Positions 1-12,618 of a stretch of DNA of 64,000 nt are shown here, in pieces (the first letter of the stretch is position 1; the number at the start of each line of letters is the position of its first letter). Below the pieces are notes generated by a model. That model searched no databases, was not told the DNA's origin, and was given only the letters and a program-made list of their open reading frames with translations. This DNA comes from Leptodontidium sp. MPI-SDFR-AT-0119 (lineage: Eukaryota; Ascomycota; Leotiomycetes; Helotiales; Leptodontidiaceae), in contig JAHLEZ010000014.1 in the NCBI GenBank assembly GCA_020726505.1, positions 1,860,001 through 1,924,000 of the forward strand. Direction: 5' to 3'. Both the position numbers and the translations under genes were made by a program.

Positions 1-226
1 TATATGTCCCCGTACTCATCACCCATTCTCCATCTTCACTGACTCTTACACATGCACTGGCCTCTTCGAATTCGAAGTCTTGGAGGAGTTCGACTCGATT
101 GGCGTACTCGGGGTCATTCTTCAAGCTGCGCTTCCTCTGGCGAGCCAGCCAGTCAGGCAATGGTCTGGCGGTCGAGGCACCAGAGATGGTGTAAACCAAC
201 ACCTCGTTGGAGTTCGTGAGCTTCAT
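1..226 (-). CDS. ENP2: ENP2/NOL10 ribosome biogenesis protein, N-terminal part (runs off left edge)
   Basis: Reading the minus strand from the ATG at 224-226 gives about 75 residues that look like the start of yeast Enp2 / human NOL10, a nucleolar WD-repeat protein of the small-subunit processome needed for 18S rRNA maturation. Recognisable pieces are MKLTNSNEVLVYTISG, then LPDWLARQRKRSLKND, then the acidic VELLQDFEFEEAS and the start of the first beta-propeller (VRVSEDGEWVMSTGTY). An in-frame TAG lies four codons upstream of the ATG, which fixes the start. No intron is visible in the visible part. The rest of the gene lies outside the window. It is transcribed away from MED13, with about 540 bp between the two starts. 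The identification rests on recalled family sequence; the region is the best-conserved part of Enp2. Confidence 0.88.
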   Translation of the reverse strand, partial: MKLTNSNEVLVYTISGASTARPLPDWLARQRKRSLKNDPEYANRVELLQDFEFEEASACVRVSEDGEWVMSTGTY

Positions 227-770
227 GAGGAAGATGCGCTATGCATTTCACAGAGGTTGCTCTGATCTGCTCTGCTTCTGTTTTTGTTTCTGCCCGAGGC
301 GAGGCTACTGCCAGAAAATAAAATATTTCCTCAGAAGCCTTCTAGTGGCGGGTAGGCCCGCCACAGCGGATCTGCACGGCCACAGGAGGAGCAAGTCCCT
401 TGCTGAGCACTGCAACTGTGACAGCCTCACTGTCGCAAGGCCGGCCCTGACATCAACAACAGACCAAGTCACAACCCGGCATCCTGAAGAGCACAAACGT
501 CCCTAGTTTCGTCCTTGAGTTCATCTATTGTACAATCAACATTCTACGGCTGGTCTGCTTCAAGCGATCGCTTTGGCCGCTGGCTGCGATGATGGAGCCC
601 TGCGAATTCGACAACTGCTCCACCTGCCAACGATCCATTCTCTCTCTAGCCTCGTCCCAAGTCGACTGTCAGCTGAATATTCTTCTCGAGGGCCGGAGGT
701 AATCTTACCTGCCGTGGTGTGACAAGCAGCTTCCGCTGTTCAGGGGGAGTTCTCATGATTTACGACTACC
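227..770. promoter_or_regulatory. Divergent promoter region of ENP2 and MED13
   Basis: This stretch separates the start codons of ENP2 (minus) and MED13 (plus), so it must hold both 5' UTRs and promoters. Open frames of 60-99 codons occur on both strands here but match no family I recognise and have no consistent splice structure. I see no obvious TATA box close to either start. Confidence 0.5.
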
Positions 771-3700
771 ATGGAGCCCAGCGAGTATCTTACGAATGTA
801 ATATCTTTTGTGAGTTGCTTCCGAACGAGCTTCCCGCAATTTCTAACCCTTCAATAGAATAATTTTGCTTCAATTAATTATGAATACTTCGAGTCACAAA
901 CTACATCTTCCGTAGCGGCCAGGAAACATCTTCAACGGGTTGAGGCAGGATGGAGGCAGGATGGGAGATTAGTACACCACGATCCTTACCGGGAAGGCAT
1001 TTGGGTGTTCTACAGTGGCAACGTCCCTACTGCCTCTCCTACGAAAGAATCCCAGATTCCCAATGCCTCTGTGGACATTCAGGGCCTGGGCGTGTTTCAG
1101 CGGGAAAGGGGGGTTTATGAACCAGCTAGTCTGGCGCGGAGCAGGCAAACTCTGGGAGGTTCCATGACTGCTGGAAGCGCCAGCTCATCCCCATCATCAT
1201 CACTAGAGACGACTCTCCGAAATGCGCAGGCCCTCAATGCGAAATCTCTCCAGACGAATGCCAGCCTAAGTGTAATGCAAGAGCCTCCGACCCCGTCACC
1301 AGGTGCAAAAACAGAGTTCACTGCTTCTGCAAAGGACATACATGAATATTTCATCTCTGCAGTCCTCAGCTCAATAGTCTACTTTCTTTGTCATGACCAT
1401 GGCTTCATACCGTTGAACTCGAGGACTTTGATTCTGGCTTCATCGAGGACAAGTGCTAAGCCCGGCAGCGAGATTGAACTTGCTACTTTGGATATCAGCC
1501 TCACCTCATTGGGCGTGCTTGTAATCAAGGCACACTCCGATATGGCACCTGGGCTCCAAACTTTAAGAGACGTCCCCAGCCCAGCTAGTACAACTTGTGA
1601 CCTCTCTCCGGGTACGGCCTTGTGGCTCGCGCCTAGTGGGAGTGCTGCCAAGTTTTACAGTGCGCCGGATGACAAGAAAATGCCAGGAAATTTGTCCATT
1701 GCTCAGCTTCAGGGTACTTCGTTCGATCCGAGGCAAAATGGGGGTGTCAATCCCCTGACTATCAGGTCATGGCAATCGAGGTGTCTTGGGTGGTTAGCTG
1801 CAAAAGGTCTGAACTCAGCAGCTCTTGAAGCTGGCGGCTGGCTTTATGTACAGATTCTTGGTGGCCACCTGCCGTACTCCAATTCCGACTCTCAAGGTAT
1901 ACCGCTTCTGGAAGAGTTGGCTATTGTTCCTTGGCCAGCATTGTTATGTTTCCAAACCTCAAGTTCATCTGGAGCTCGTGATTCGCACATAACGGATTCC
2001 GTTGCTGCTTGTCGCGATCCTCTATCATTTGCAGAAGACTGGTTCACATCTAGAGAAGAGAGAGCAGCAATTGCTTCTAAGCGGTTGAAAGATAAACAGG
2101 CAGCGGATGCTTTGTCAAGAGAACAAGCTGATGTAGAAGCTCGCGCTCTGCAATCTCACATCTACTCTCCGGCTGCTTTACGGAGAGGCAGCAACGCTGG
2201 TGCCATGTATCCAACCCCTCCAGATGGACCTCAACACCATGTCGGTGCGACACCTTCTTTCGACGGCAATGTATCGACACCCGGCAACCCAACCAATTTG
2301 ATTGCCCATGAAGCAGCAGGCATCCTTCCTCCAAATCCAACCATAGCTGATGTGGATACCGATATGTGGGGTTCTACAGCGAAAAAAGATCGGACGAATT
2401 CAGCGGTGCAATACAACGACAATGATAATGACAACGACAACGATAACGACAACCTCTTTGGTGATCTTGGAGGTGATATTTTTGGGACGCACATAACAGA
2501 TGACGACTTCAACTTCTTTGATGAACCTGATGCTGACGAATTTCACCAAAAGCCGCCAACACCAGCTCCTGTGCCCACAATCCAAGAGCCAGATGTCATT
2601 GCGCAGAAAGCCGAATCCGACCTTTCGATTGCGGACGCCACCATTCTGAATGATGACTCTCAAGTTGTGGTCAGAAGTCGTGCAGAGCACAGGGAGGATT
2701 CACAGCCAATGCCAGCAGAGCCGGTTGCTGTACCTGAAGATTCATCCGCAGGGAATTCTCAGGCTAAGATCGGAGCTGTGCAACCTTCTCAGCCCATCAT
2801 AAACCTTCCATTCAATAAGGAGATTATCTTCCAGAGGCTCGTTCAAGAGTCGGCGATGCCGAAAGCGAACAAGCAACCCAGGCGCGCAAGTCTTTTCAAG
2901 CAAATCGATTTTGAAGAATCACTACGATTCGTGAACGAGAAATACAGTTCACATGGCCAGTTCAACTTCTCCGAGAAACGAAAAATTCAAAAGAATGTTG
3001 AAATTTCCGGGCTCCCACAAACACAGTATCTTACCAGTCGACGGAAATTACATGAGGGTGTCCCAGAGATGGCAAACATAGCCCGGTGGCTAGGTGAGAA
3101 GGCACTAGATAACCAGCCAAAATTGGTAGAAGACCCGATGGATTACTTGATGACTTCAGACGGTGCGAGCTCCGTATCCGAACAGGACGATAGCAGCCAC
3201 ACCACAGACGAAGCATTGGCTGGCTTGAAGTTTGGCGTCAAGCGGAAATGGGAGGCTGACGAAGAAGACGACATTGTCTCAACCTTCGATACTCTAGCCA
3301 TGGACTTTGAGCAATCAGTGGGCACCCCTCAGTCTATGAGCGGCTCTCAAATGCCGCTTCTTGACGCTGATCCAGCAGACTGGGCTTTGACGACATATTT
3401 TACTTCGCCAGAGCCAGATGTGGAGCCTAACACTCTTTCGGACTTAGAGCGCATTGCAACTGCACAAATTCTTGCAGACCAAGCTGTTTCGGGGACACTT
3501 CGTCTCCCTGGTCTGAATGGGAGTGATACCTGTGTGTCCTTGGATAGATCTTCTGCAACAAAGCAACTATTGAACAAGCTATCGAAGGCTGCAAAATCAT
3601 GTCTGCCAGAAGGGACTATCTGTTCCATGCGCGCTTTCCTAGATATTCAGGGGATACCTGTTTTGTCACAGGCGCTGAGGCTGCCTCCTCGACCTACACC

Positions 3701-5354
3701 AAATCCGAGAGGTCCAAATAATTTAGATACAAGGCCAAATAATCCGTTTCTAATCATACCTCCGCAGATCGAAGTGCGCAGATCAGAGTCGAAGCTGTCA
3801 ATTCTCCCTTCCTCGGTCCCTTTCTGGGAGAACCTGGGTCTGGGACCGTCAAAGAGTACTAAGGATATCGATGCTGTTTGCGTGTATCCGAATTTCGATG
3901 GGATAGCTGCACACGCTAGTACTTTTCTTGACCAGATGAGGAGTGTGTACGAATCCTCGAGGTTTGGCAGCCATGATAGAGTGGAGTCCAAAGATATCAG
4001 CAGTGGGCTACTGCCATTCACCGTTGATATCACGTCACAAAACAAGATGCACCACTTGACCACCCTCAAGGAGACTGCCGCCCGGCTGAGCAGGACACTT
4101 TCCTCGCTACCGATTGGGGAAAGGAACTTTGTTGTCTATTTTGTCTACCCGGTGGACAATAGTGTGCTGCTTGTTCACATATGCTCTGCATTTCAGCATC
4201 TCTTCAATCTCTATAGGAAGGCACTCTCCGAGAGAAGGGCAAACACAGCGAACGAATTAGTGCTCCAGCTCATCCCACTGGACTTCATCGCATCCCCAAC
4301 CTCGCTTGCGATCCCAACCCCTTCCAAATACTTTCAACTTTCCATGGAAGTGTATGATCGCTGCATAGACTTCTCTTCCTCATCGTCGTCCCCAGCGATC
4401 ATGTTAGAGCAACCGCTTCCGAGGACGATAGATTTCAAGCTGAATGTGAATCCTTCTGCATCTTTACTCCAGGAAAACACATGTCTCCACGTTGCATATG
4501 CACAAAGTATCGACGATCGATGGATCACTGCTGCATGGACAGATAATAGAGGGACTCGGCAGATGACTGCATCGTACTGTATGGGGCGAAAAAATGAACC
4601 CATCTCGACTCCTTTCACGGAAGTTGCAAACGAGATTTGGGAAACGACATTACAGGTCGTAGCGAGCAAAAAGATACACTGGCGTATCATAATTGCAAGG
4701 GTCGGGGTGATGGACTCCTCGGAGTTTGATTTCTGGACGGGTCTCGTGTCGAAAGAATCGAACGCTCAAATCAGCCTTACTCTTGCCACCGTTCAAACTG
4801 ATCCGTCACTAAGACTACTCCCGGCTTTTGTCACATTGACACCAAATGGGACAGGGGCACAATCGGCCATCACTCCAGTATCGACCCCCCAAGCTCTGCA
4901 GTCGGCGATATTGTCGTCTGAGAATGCGACGACACCGGTCCGTGAGAACCTTAGCACTGCTACATCTGTCGAAGCACCAGTTGAACCAGATCATAACTCT
5001 CGGCTCATCGACTACACGGACCAGAGTTGGGGGGCTGTCCTCTCGCATCGATTGAACAACTCAAACTCGCTGATGGAGACAAATCCGGCGCTCATTAGCG
5101 GATATCTCATAAAGCGTGGCGGAACAAATGTTGCTGATCCCCCCATTGTCATGGAGGTCAACATTGTACATAGTGAGGTTGTTGGGAATCCAAGGACGTT
5201 TCACGAATCACTCTTACGAGAATTGCTTGGCTACTACAGGGGCCTTGGAACCCTCGCAAGGGCGAGAGGTGTTGTTGATGCTGTTGTGGATATAAGGCCG
5301 TGGCATATTGCTGCTGCAGAAAAGGCAGTCAAATCTTTGTACATGTTGATGTGA
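771..5354 (+). CDS. MED13: Mediator complex subunit 13 (MED13/Srb9)
   Basis: Two exons, 771-809 and 858-5354, join in frame across a 48-nt GTGAGT...TAG intron to give about 1511 residues. MED13 belongs to the CDK8 kinase module, which reversibly docks on Mediator and mostly restrains RNA polymerase II transcription in the nucleus. The first ~75 residues (NNFASINYEYFES, then EGIWVFYSGN) fit the Med13 N-terminal domain. The last ~450 residues carry the C-terminal domain, including RWITAAWTDNRG and TASYCMGR, very typical of Med13_C. The middle is long, acidic and of low complexity, with an alternating Asn-Asp run near residues 531-541 (nt 2409-2450). The short first exon of 13 codons is chosen because it restores the conserved N terminus; starting at the first ATG of the big frame would lose it. 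It is divergent from ENP2 and followed by about 1 kb without a gene. Confidence 0.93.
2404..2456 (+). repeat. Asn-Asp codon repeat inside MED13
   Basis: A short imperfect tandem of AAYGAY codons encodes an alternating Asn/Asp tract in the disordered middle of MED13. The DNA is a 6-nt microsatellite-like unit with scattered third-position changes. Such tracts often vary in length between strains. Confidence 0.75.
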
Positions 5355-6376
5355 TACCTAGACTAAATATATTGAGCCTTAAAAGGCCTTTCACGCATTC
5401 CCCTCCCCTAAGATTGGCTGAAAATTCGTACCAAGGTATGTCACGACACAAGACCCAGCAGCAACTGGCCTCACTCTAAGATTGCTGGAAGAGCAGTGAA
5501 GGCCCGATAGGATACTTCCTTCCTCTGGTCTTAGATAGTCTAGTCTCAACTAAGGTACGAACAAACTTTGCGGAGAGGCTGATCGTTTCCTCGCTTAGCG
5601 CCGTTGACAACAATCCAACCAGGGTCTTTTTGCTGTCAAAATTGCGCAAGCGAACAACCCGATAAGATCAGATGGTCTGATACTGTAAGCCCCATTCTAG
5701 GCTCGAATGTTCTTTGACATAATTGCTAACAAGTACGTCATATAGCGCAGTCCAACAGTATGCGGATCTCAAATCCCCAAAGTCGGGCCTTCTGAGGCTC
5801 ATGAGACCTTCATGTAGGACCGATTCCTCGCCCCATCAGGTTCAACTTGTCGAATCCAAAGGAGAAGCTTATTTCACAATTCCCTGCGCTCTTCTAAGCA
5901 TGCTGCTTTTTGCCTCTTACATCAGACCCGGGTCGCCGAGCCTTCCGCTTCACCTCTTCTTAGATTAGTCATCGAGGACTCAGTGGCCAAACATCACCCT
6001 TGAATTCGCCCCGGTAGCGGATGTTTCGGCAATTGTCAGGGGAGAAAGTTGGGGTTATCACAGATATCGAGGAGAATAGTGTGGGGTTGTGGATACGAGT
6101 CCCTGATTATGTATGTGTGGTGTTTGTCTGGTGACATGGCAGATTTGGATATCGCGAATCAGCCCTCGGTATGCTTGAATGGGCGGATTATGGTTGATCT
6201 TGTGTCATGCGAGATTTTCGATGACTACTTAAGAACATATACTGAGACTAGTTACGGATGTGTACTGAACTCCTGCTGGAGACAGGTTGATATAAAGCTC
6301 AGTCTCCCGTCGTCGCTAAGTTCCCAGACGCTTTATGTACGGACTATCTCCTCCTATCAGTATTCTAGACATCACC
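5355..6376. other. Gene-free interval between MED13 and the hexose transporter
   Basis: About 1 kb. It should hold the MED13 3' UTR and the promoter and leader of the hexose transporter gene. Frames of 81 and 139 codons on the plus strand show no family features, and the second overlaps the transporter leader out of frame. Nothing else is recognised. Confidence 0.4.
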
Positions 6377-8633
6377 ATGGGCAAAATTTCAAAATTCAAG
6401 GCTCAGCTTCCTTTTGGAGCTGGCCCCCGAAACTCGACTACATCCGATGGAGAGACATCACATCATGAGAAGCAAGCCTACAATGGCCCATACGACAACT
6501 CACCAGTGCCGACTTTGACCATCCATTCTTTCATCATGGGAGTCTTTGTCTCTATGGGCGGATTCATTTTTGGATATGACACTGGACAGATCTCGGGTTT
6601 CTTGGGCATGAAGGACTTTCAAGAGCGGTTTGGGCAGAGAAACAACGATGGTAGTGGATATCACTTTAGCAATGTTCGATCGGGTCTGATCGTTGCGCTC
6701 GTAAGTGGTTTGTTCTACTCTTGTCTCCATCTCTAACCTCTTTAGCTGTCCATTGGTACTCTCATGGGTGCTCTTATTGGCGGTCCAATTGCAGACAAAT
6801 TTGGCAGGAAATGGAGCATCTTTGGCTGGTGTCTTGTCCTCCACGTTGGACTGATTGTCCAAATGACAGCTCCTCACCCGAAATGGTATCAGGTCAGTAT
6901 ATTCTCCTTTTCTTCTCCTAGTTTGTCGGGAGCCGAACATCCCAACATGATTCTGAGAAGGGGAGAAGAAGTGCCGAAATATTCTCTTGCTATTGCTCTT
7001 CCAAGAAACTAATACTGATATAACAAATAGATCGTTGTGGGAAGATGGATCGCTGGACTTGGCGTAGGTGCTCTTTCTCTACTTGTGCCTATGTATCAAG
7101 GCGAGAGTGCACCTCGCCAGATCCGCGGAGCGCTCATCAGGTATGTCCCCTTTGTCTTGTGTCATGACTCCCATCTAACCATGCCCAGTACCTATCAACT
7201 ATTCATTACGCTTGGCATCTTTGTCGCAAATTGCATCAATTTTGGTACCGAGAAAAGAGACAACACTGGAAGTTGGAGAATCCCCATGGGAATATCGTTC
7301 CTCTGGGTCTTGATCCTCGGGTTTGGAATCATCTTCTTCCCTGAAAGCCCTAGATATGCCTATCGCAAAGGACGTATCGAAGAAGCAAAACGCACAATGA
7401 CAAAGCTCTACGGTGTCTCGGATAACCACCGTGTTGTCGCCGAAGAATTGGCTGAGATCAAGGTCAAGCACGACGAAGAGATACTCCATGCAGCAACGAC
7501 AAGATACTTTGATATGTTCACTGGCCCTCGCATGGCCTATCGAATTGCGCTGGGAGTTACTTTACAAATGCTTCAGCAATTGACGGGTGCCAATTACTTC
7601 TGTGAGTAACATCCTGGGCTACTTCTTTAATCTAACTTCCATTTACTGACAGTTTGTTGTAGTCTACTACGGAACTGTGATTTTCAAGTCTACTGGTATC
7701 AACAACTCCTATGTTACACAGATTATCTTGGGCGGTGTAAATTTCGGCTCAACTTTCCTGGGACTCTATATTGTTGAGCACTTTGGTAGACGCAAGTCTC
7801 TCGTAAGTTTCTCCGAGTCCTTTCTTTTTCTTGACCTTGGTTGAGGAAATATGACTCTTGACATGCCTCAAACAATGACAATGGTCATACTTGGAATAGA
7901 TGCTAACTGTGAGACATCCTAGATCTACGGCGCTGCGTGGATGTTCGTTTGCTTCATGGTCTTCGCTTCCGTCGGTCATTTCGCACTTGATTTGAACACT
8001 CCAGAAAACACACCACACGCCGGAAAGGCACTTATTGTGTTCGCCTGTCTCTTTATCCTTGGGTTTGCCACGACATGGGGCCCCATAGTCTGGACAATCA
8101 TCGCAGAGCTGTACCCCTCGAGATATCGTTCCAACGCCATGGCGCTAGCGACGGCTTCCAATTGGCTTTGGAATTTCTTGCTTGGGTTTTTTACACCATT
8201 TATTGTTGGAGACATCGATTTCCGTTACGGGTACATCTTTGCCAGCTGTCTGTTCCTCGCAGCCGGGACTGTATTTTTCTTCGTCATTGAAGGACAAGGT
8301 ACGCCGATCTTCCAGATGTTCACGTGACTTTTATTGACTTGGAGTAGGCCGCACTCTTGAAGAAGTTGATACTATGTATATTCTTCATGTCGTACCTTGG
8401 TAAGCCGGCTCTCAGACATGCCAGCGAACTCTGTTTTATGGACTGTGACTGACTTTGGGTTTCTGCTGTATAGGAAGAGTTCCGAATGGGTTGCACCACC
8501 ACCGGGGGAACTCGTGACAACCGAGAGACTCGTAAGAGGAGAAGCTGCAGGCACTGGCCCAGATCTGGAAGCCAGTGAGAGTGCCAGACGGAAGGAAACT
8601 GCACCTGGTCCAACTGCGGATCACACTGAATAA
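6377..8633 (+). CDS. MFS hexose transporter, RCO3/glucose-transporter type
   Basis: Eight exons (6377-6700, 6746-6892, 7031-7140, 7189-7601, 7663-7802, 7923-8298, 8348-8399, 8474-8633) join in phase to give 573 residues, a normal length for a fungal 12-helix sugar porter. It should move monosaccharides across the plasma membrane by proton symport or facilitated diffusion. Family signatures are GGFIFGYDTGQISGFL in helix 1, GRWIAGLGVGALSLLVP, the sugar-transporter motif PESPRY with a following RKGR, LQQLTGANYFFYYGT in helix 7, and GRTLEEVD after helix 12. The helix-1 motif resembles Neurospora RCO3, a glucose transporter linked to sugar sensing; whether this copy transports, senses or both cannot be told. 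The C-terminal ~60 residues form a hydrophilic cytosolic tail. The start at 6377 sits in a good context (CACCATGG) and gives the usual short N-terminal tail. Confidence 0.93.
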
Positions 8634-11199
8634 GCACGACACGCAGAATTGACTCCAGGGCATTCGAAACAAACACAGCTGCACAGCTACTCTGTCCATG
8701 GAGCTGTGCCTGTCGACGAGTAAGAGAGTTGTTCGAGATGGGGCAAGTGGGAGGGGAGAGGGGAGAGGGGACTTTCCAATACTACTCATTCATGTAGCAC
8801 AAGTTGATATTCTAGCGAGCTTTTGTTTAAACAATGGAGGTTAATACGTGGGTGGTAAATATGAAAATATGTATGCTTCGTCCACTTCATGAATGCGAGA
8901 CGGCCGAAATTCGTGTCTAGGGAAGCTTGTTGCTGTACTCGACAATTACATTAAAAATCAAAGTAATCCTTGCTCGCACCTGATTTTATGAGGTAAATGT
9001 CTTGAAACGGTTCTGGGACTTTGGGTACCTATGCGGCGGATGTTGTAAAGAGACCAGCGAATTTCAGTCTTCCCATTACCGGACGAACTTCGTCCGCCTG
9101 GATGTACAGTACGGTTATACTTATCAATACCTTGAGTGATGTATAATTTGAAATAGCCAGTTTTCTGGCAAGTCACTTGACACAAGGCGTTTTGGGTAAG
9201 CTTCAACACTCCTTCACAACATACTATCACTAACTCTCTTTCTTCAGCTGAGTGGTTATAGCGATAGACTAGAACTAAACATCTATACATCTATTTCCTT
9301 TGGGAGCGTAGGTTCAAATCCTGCAGACGTTTGAGTTCCCATATCCGATTAAAGCATTCAAAATACTAATTCTTCCCAGGTCGTCGAGTATCACACTATC
9401 TTTTTTGCTACATTTTTGCTCTCAAGGATGAAAGACATACGGGCTCACTTAAACAATCTTTTCTCAAGAAGTTTCCGGGGCTGAATTTGTTTGTGTGCCG
9501 AAGCAAGAGGGAAGAATCCCCCCACATATTCTTGCTGTGGCGTTGTGGCTTCGTGATAAGCTTTGCCAACCCACAAGAGCGGAAGGGCCTCAGAACGATA
9601 AAACAACCTCACTGAAAGGACTTTTGCACAGAGGCTACACCAACTTTGCTTTTTTTGTTTTGATTCTCTCTCATATCCTGCAAACTCGTGAATCGAGAGT
9701 AGTCAACGACGATGTCTTTTTAGTTTGAACTGTTTGATCAAGATACCGGGACTTCCGCGTCCAACTCTCGTCGTCATAGCCAAACATTAACACCGAAGAT
9801 GCCGGATCGAATCATACGACAGCGGAGAAGACAGACTGCTTTCTCTGTGACCTTCAAGCAGCTAGACCATATCTTGTGCCGCATGAGAATTAAAACTGCA
9901 AGTCTGACGACGAGGCGCATCGGAGCTGGAAAGGGGTCCCACCAGTACTGAGTCTACTCCATGGCTCATCGTTAAGTCACCATTGTGACTTGCAACATTG
10001 TATCGAAAGCCAGAACTCCTCGGACCCGACAATTATGGAGTTCCCAAGTACGAATAGTGTGAGCTTTTGTTGAAAGGGTACAACACTGCTGTTGTCGAAG
10101 TTTAAAACTCCACCTCAATAAATACCTCGGTTAGACATATTTCCCGAGGTGAAGTTGTCCCAACTTCTCTGGATGGAAGTCAACCTGGTCCTGGACTTCA
10201 ACCCTGGTCCTGCTCCGACTTCCAACTTCCATCCATGGTCATCAGCAGATGAGAGGAACTGGGAGATCGCAAGGCAATGCTTTGCGAGACGGCAGTACAA
10301 TTATCTTAAAGCCGAGAAGCCCGTAGCTTCCACCGCCAGTAGTGTCTCGATCTGATGTATTTGCCAACCCGAGCTGTCAAACGCGGAGGTGCCGATCTCC
10401 CCCGCACCATCTGAATACTTACGTCGTTGGAAATGGCCGAATCCAAGCCAATCTGGGTCCTAGTCGCGAGTCTCGGGGCAAAGAACAGTCCCCGTATTCC
10501 ATTATCACGGTGGGTGATTGGTGTCGATTTACTCGAGGTAGTTATGCGGCTCGAATAGCTTGCAAGTGGGAGAAATGGAAGTATCTAGCCGTCGGTCTCT
10601 GAGAAAACCGAGCAACTGAGCCCACCCGGATAGTTGAGACGGTTCTTCGACGACTTCCAGACTATTACGTAGGTCATCAGTCTTTCGTGCCACCACTACG
10701 CCAGCCTACGGGAAAGAAGCTCATCCCTTCATGTAAAGGAGTATACTGGAGTTCATGTTATTTGGGATGCCAGTCTTTTCCCCGTTTCTGGGCTCCAAAG
10801 AGATAGATATCATGGGATAGAGTAATGTACTTCCAAATAACTCAGAGGCCAGGATAGGAGCAAAATAGTAGCTCCTCCTTCCCAAATTACCTTTTATCTA
10901 TCGCGCTGGACACCTGCCTAGAGGGAACAAATACTACAGCATGAACCCCACTTGGTCTTCTGCTCACCCACCAGGGGGAGGGAGGGGTGGATATCCGACC
11001 CATCAGTACTGTACGTAGCAAGTATTTTAACAGATACCTGCCCACCCCCACAATCTCTCCGCAGTCTCTCCACAGCCATTCCCTTCCCCAGATTTTCTTC
11101 CTTGGTCTGTGTTTTCAGTAATCAAATTTCGCTCCAGCCTTCAACTCTCCTGAATAAGATTCTCGGTCTCTTCGATTCGGTCTAGAATCACCGAAGATC
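8634..11199. other. 2.5-kb gene-poor interval with a tRNA-like element
   Basis: No protein gene could be supported here. Open frames of 60-117 codons on both strands lack family motifs and consistent splicing. A degenerate tRNA-like element lies near 9238-9329. A short inverted repeat (GGATGGAAGT near 10171 and ACTTCCATCC near 10225) is seen between 10170 and 10235. The last few hundred bases, pyrimidine-rich around 11040-11150, probably include the leader of the aquaporin gene. Confidence 0.4.
9238..9329 (+). tRNA. Degenerate tRNA-like element, closest to a serine (AGA) layout
   Basis: The sequence GGTTCAAATCC at 9311-9321 matches the internal B box and forms a five-pair T stem (GTAGG with CCTGC). 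Upstream, GCT(9247-9249)...AGC makes a three-pair D stem around GAGTGGTTAT, and ATAGA (9264-9268) pairs with TCTAT (9282-9286) around a loop beginning CTAGAA, which would place AGA at the anticodon. A long variable segment follows, as in class II tRNAs. Against a working gene: I could not build a seven-pair acceptor stem, and the anticodon loop is about 13 nt with too little room for a normal intron. It may be a tRNA relic, a nuclear copy of a mitochondrial tRNA, or chance. Confidence 0.25.
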
Positions 11200-12618
11200 A
11201 TGTCGTCCGCTCATGTTGAAAATGCAAATGCTGGGCATACAACTGGCTATGATGCTCATCGATTGCACACGCACGACATGGAAATCGGAGTTACCGAAGC
11301 TGTGCAAAGACATGTCCAGCGACATGTAGTGCCACCCAAGCCAGTAACTCAACGGAAGCTTGACTTCGAACATGCCAGGCCAAGATGGATGAGAGAAATG
11401 GCCGCAGAAGCTCTGGGCGTTTTCTTCTATGTATGTTCATGCTGCACAGCCCCTCTGTCCTTCTTCATATGCCGATTCTCTCTCCTCCCGAATGATTTTT
11501 TCCCTAGACGTCCGATGTATTCCTTTTCGGAGCTTGAGCTGATGTGTTTCTTACTACTCAGGTCTATCCCGGAATCGCTTCCCAAGCGTCGTTCTTCTTG
11601 AATAAGACAGAGCCAGTATTCGGTTCTCTCTTCCAGATTGGCTGGGCATATGCAATTGGCATTGCATTTGCCATTATTGTCTGCGGCCCAACTTCAGGTG
11701 GACACTTCAATCCTGCGATTACCATATGCTTTGCAGTCTTCCAGGGGTGAGCGAAATATCATCCACCGCTTTTAAGACTTTGAAATTGACATATATTTCA
11801 GATTCCCATGGTCCAAAGTCCCCAGATACATCTTTGCTCAAATCCTTGGTTCATTCATCGCGGGTTTGGTTCTCGTTGGACAGTATTGGCCAGAGATCTC
11901 AGCACTCGCAGCACAGTTAAGAGCGGAAGGTGTAAGCCCGAATTCGCTTGGTGGTCCTGGAAGCATCCTTTGCAGTTTTCCGGCTCCAACACAGACCAAC
12001 TATGGATACTTGTTCTTCATAGAGTTCTTTGTCGACAGCTTCATTGGGTCAGTAAATATGTCAGGATAAAACACACAGAAAGCTCACAGATAATAGAATC
12101 GTAATCTGGGCCGTCCTAGATCCAGCAAATCCTTTCATTGCTCCTACTTCCGCGCCTTTCGTAATCGGTCTCGCTTACGCCAACATGATATGGGGTTTTG
12201 CTAATGTGACAATCTCAACCAACTTGGCTCGTGATCTTGGAACCCGTATGGTTGCAGCTATCTTTTGGGGAGGAGATGCCTTTGGAGACTACGCGGCCAT
12301 TGCAATCCTGGTCAACGTACCCGCAACCTTGTTTGCAACTTTGGTTTATGAGGTTATTCTCAGAGACAGCTTTGCAATCATTGCTAAAGGACATGCTTTT
12401 CACGAGGTGAGTTCTAAGCGATAGTTATCTGCCAAATCCCAAAAATATCCAGACAAGTACTGACTTCTGCGCTCTTTTAGGATGGAGAGGACGGCCTTAC
12501 TCGACACCTGACAAAGACTGGAACATTAGAGCAGGGGCCCGCAGGAAATATCGTTCGGGGTCAACAGACGAGCACCGATGAGAGCTATAACCAGAAACAA
12601 GATATCTCGCCGGTATAG
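11200..12618 (+). CDS. Aquaporin / aquaglyceroporin-like channel (MIP family)
   Basis: Five exons (11200-11430, 11562-11746, 11802-12047, 12097-12406, 12481-12618) give 369 residues. The protein should form a membrane channel for water and perhaps glycerol or other small solutes. After a hydrophilic N-terminal tail of ~60 residues come six hydrophobic segments. The first pore motif is intact (GGHFNPAI). The second reads NVTISTNLARDLGTR, so NPA is replaced by NLA; the Asp after the Arg is common in glycerol-permeable members, and yeast Fps1 also has NLA at the second site. A ~45-residue hydrophilic C-terminal tail follows the last helix. Permeability cannot be decided from sequence alone. The start is the first ATG of exon 1, and the exon joins restore the conserved GGHFNPAI and helix 5-6 segments. 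Confidence 0.9.

Noticed and set aside
3647..4069. 140-codon minus frame inside MED13
   Set aside because: Antisense to conserved coding sequence; no recognisable domain.
6049..6468. 139-codon frame before the hexose transporter
   Set aside because: It overlaps the transporter start in another frame and shows no protein-family features.
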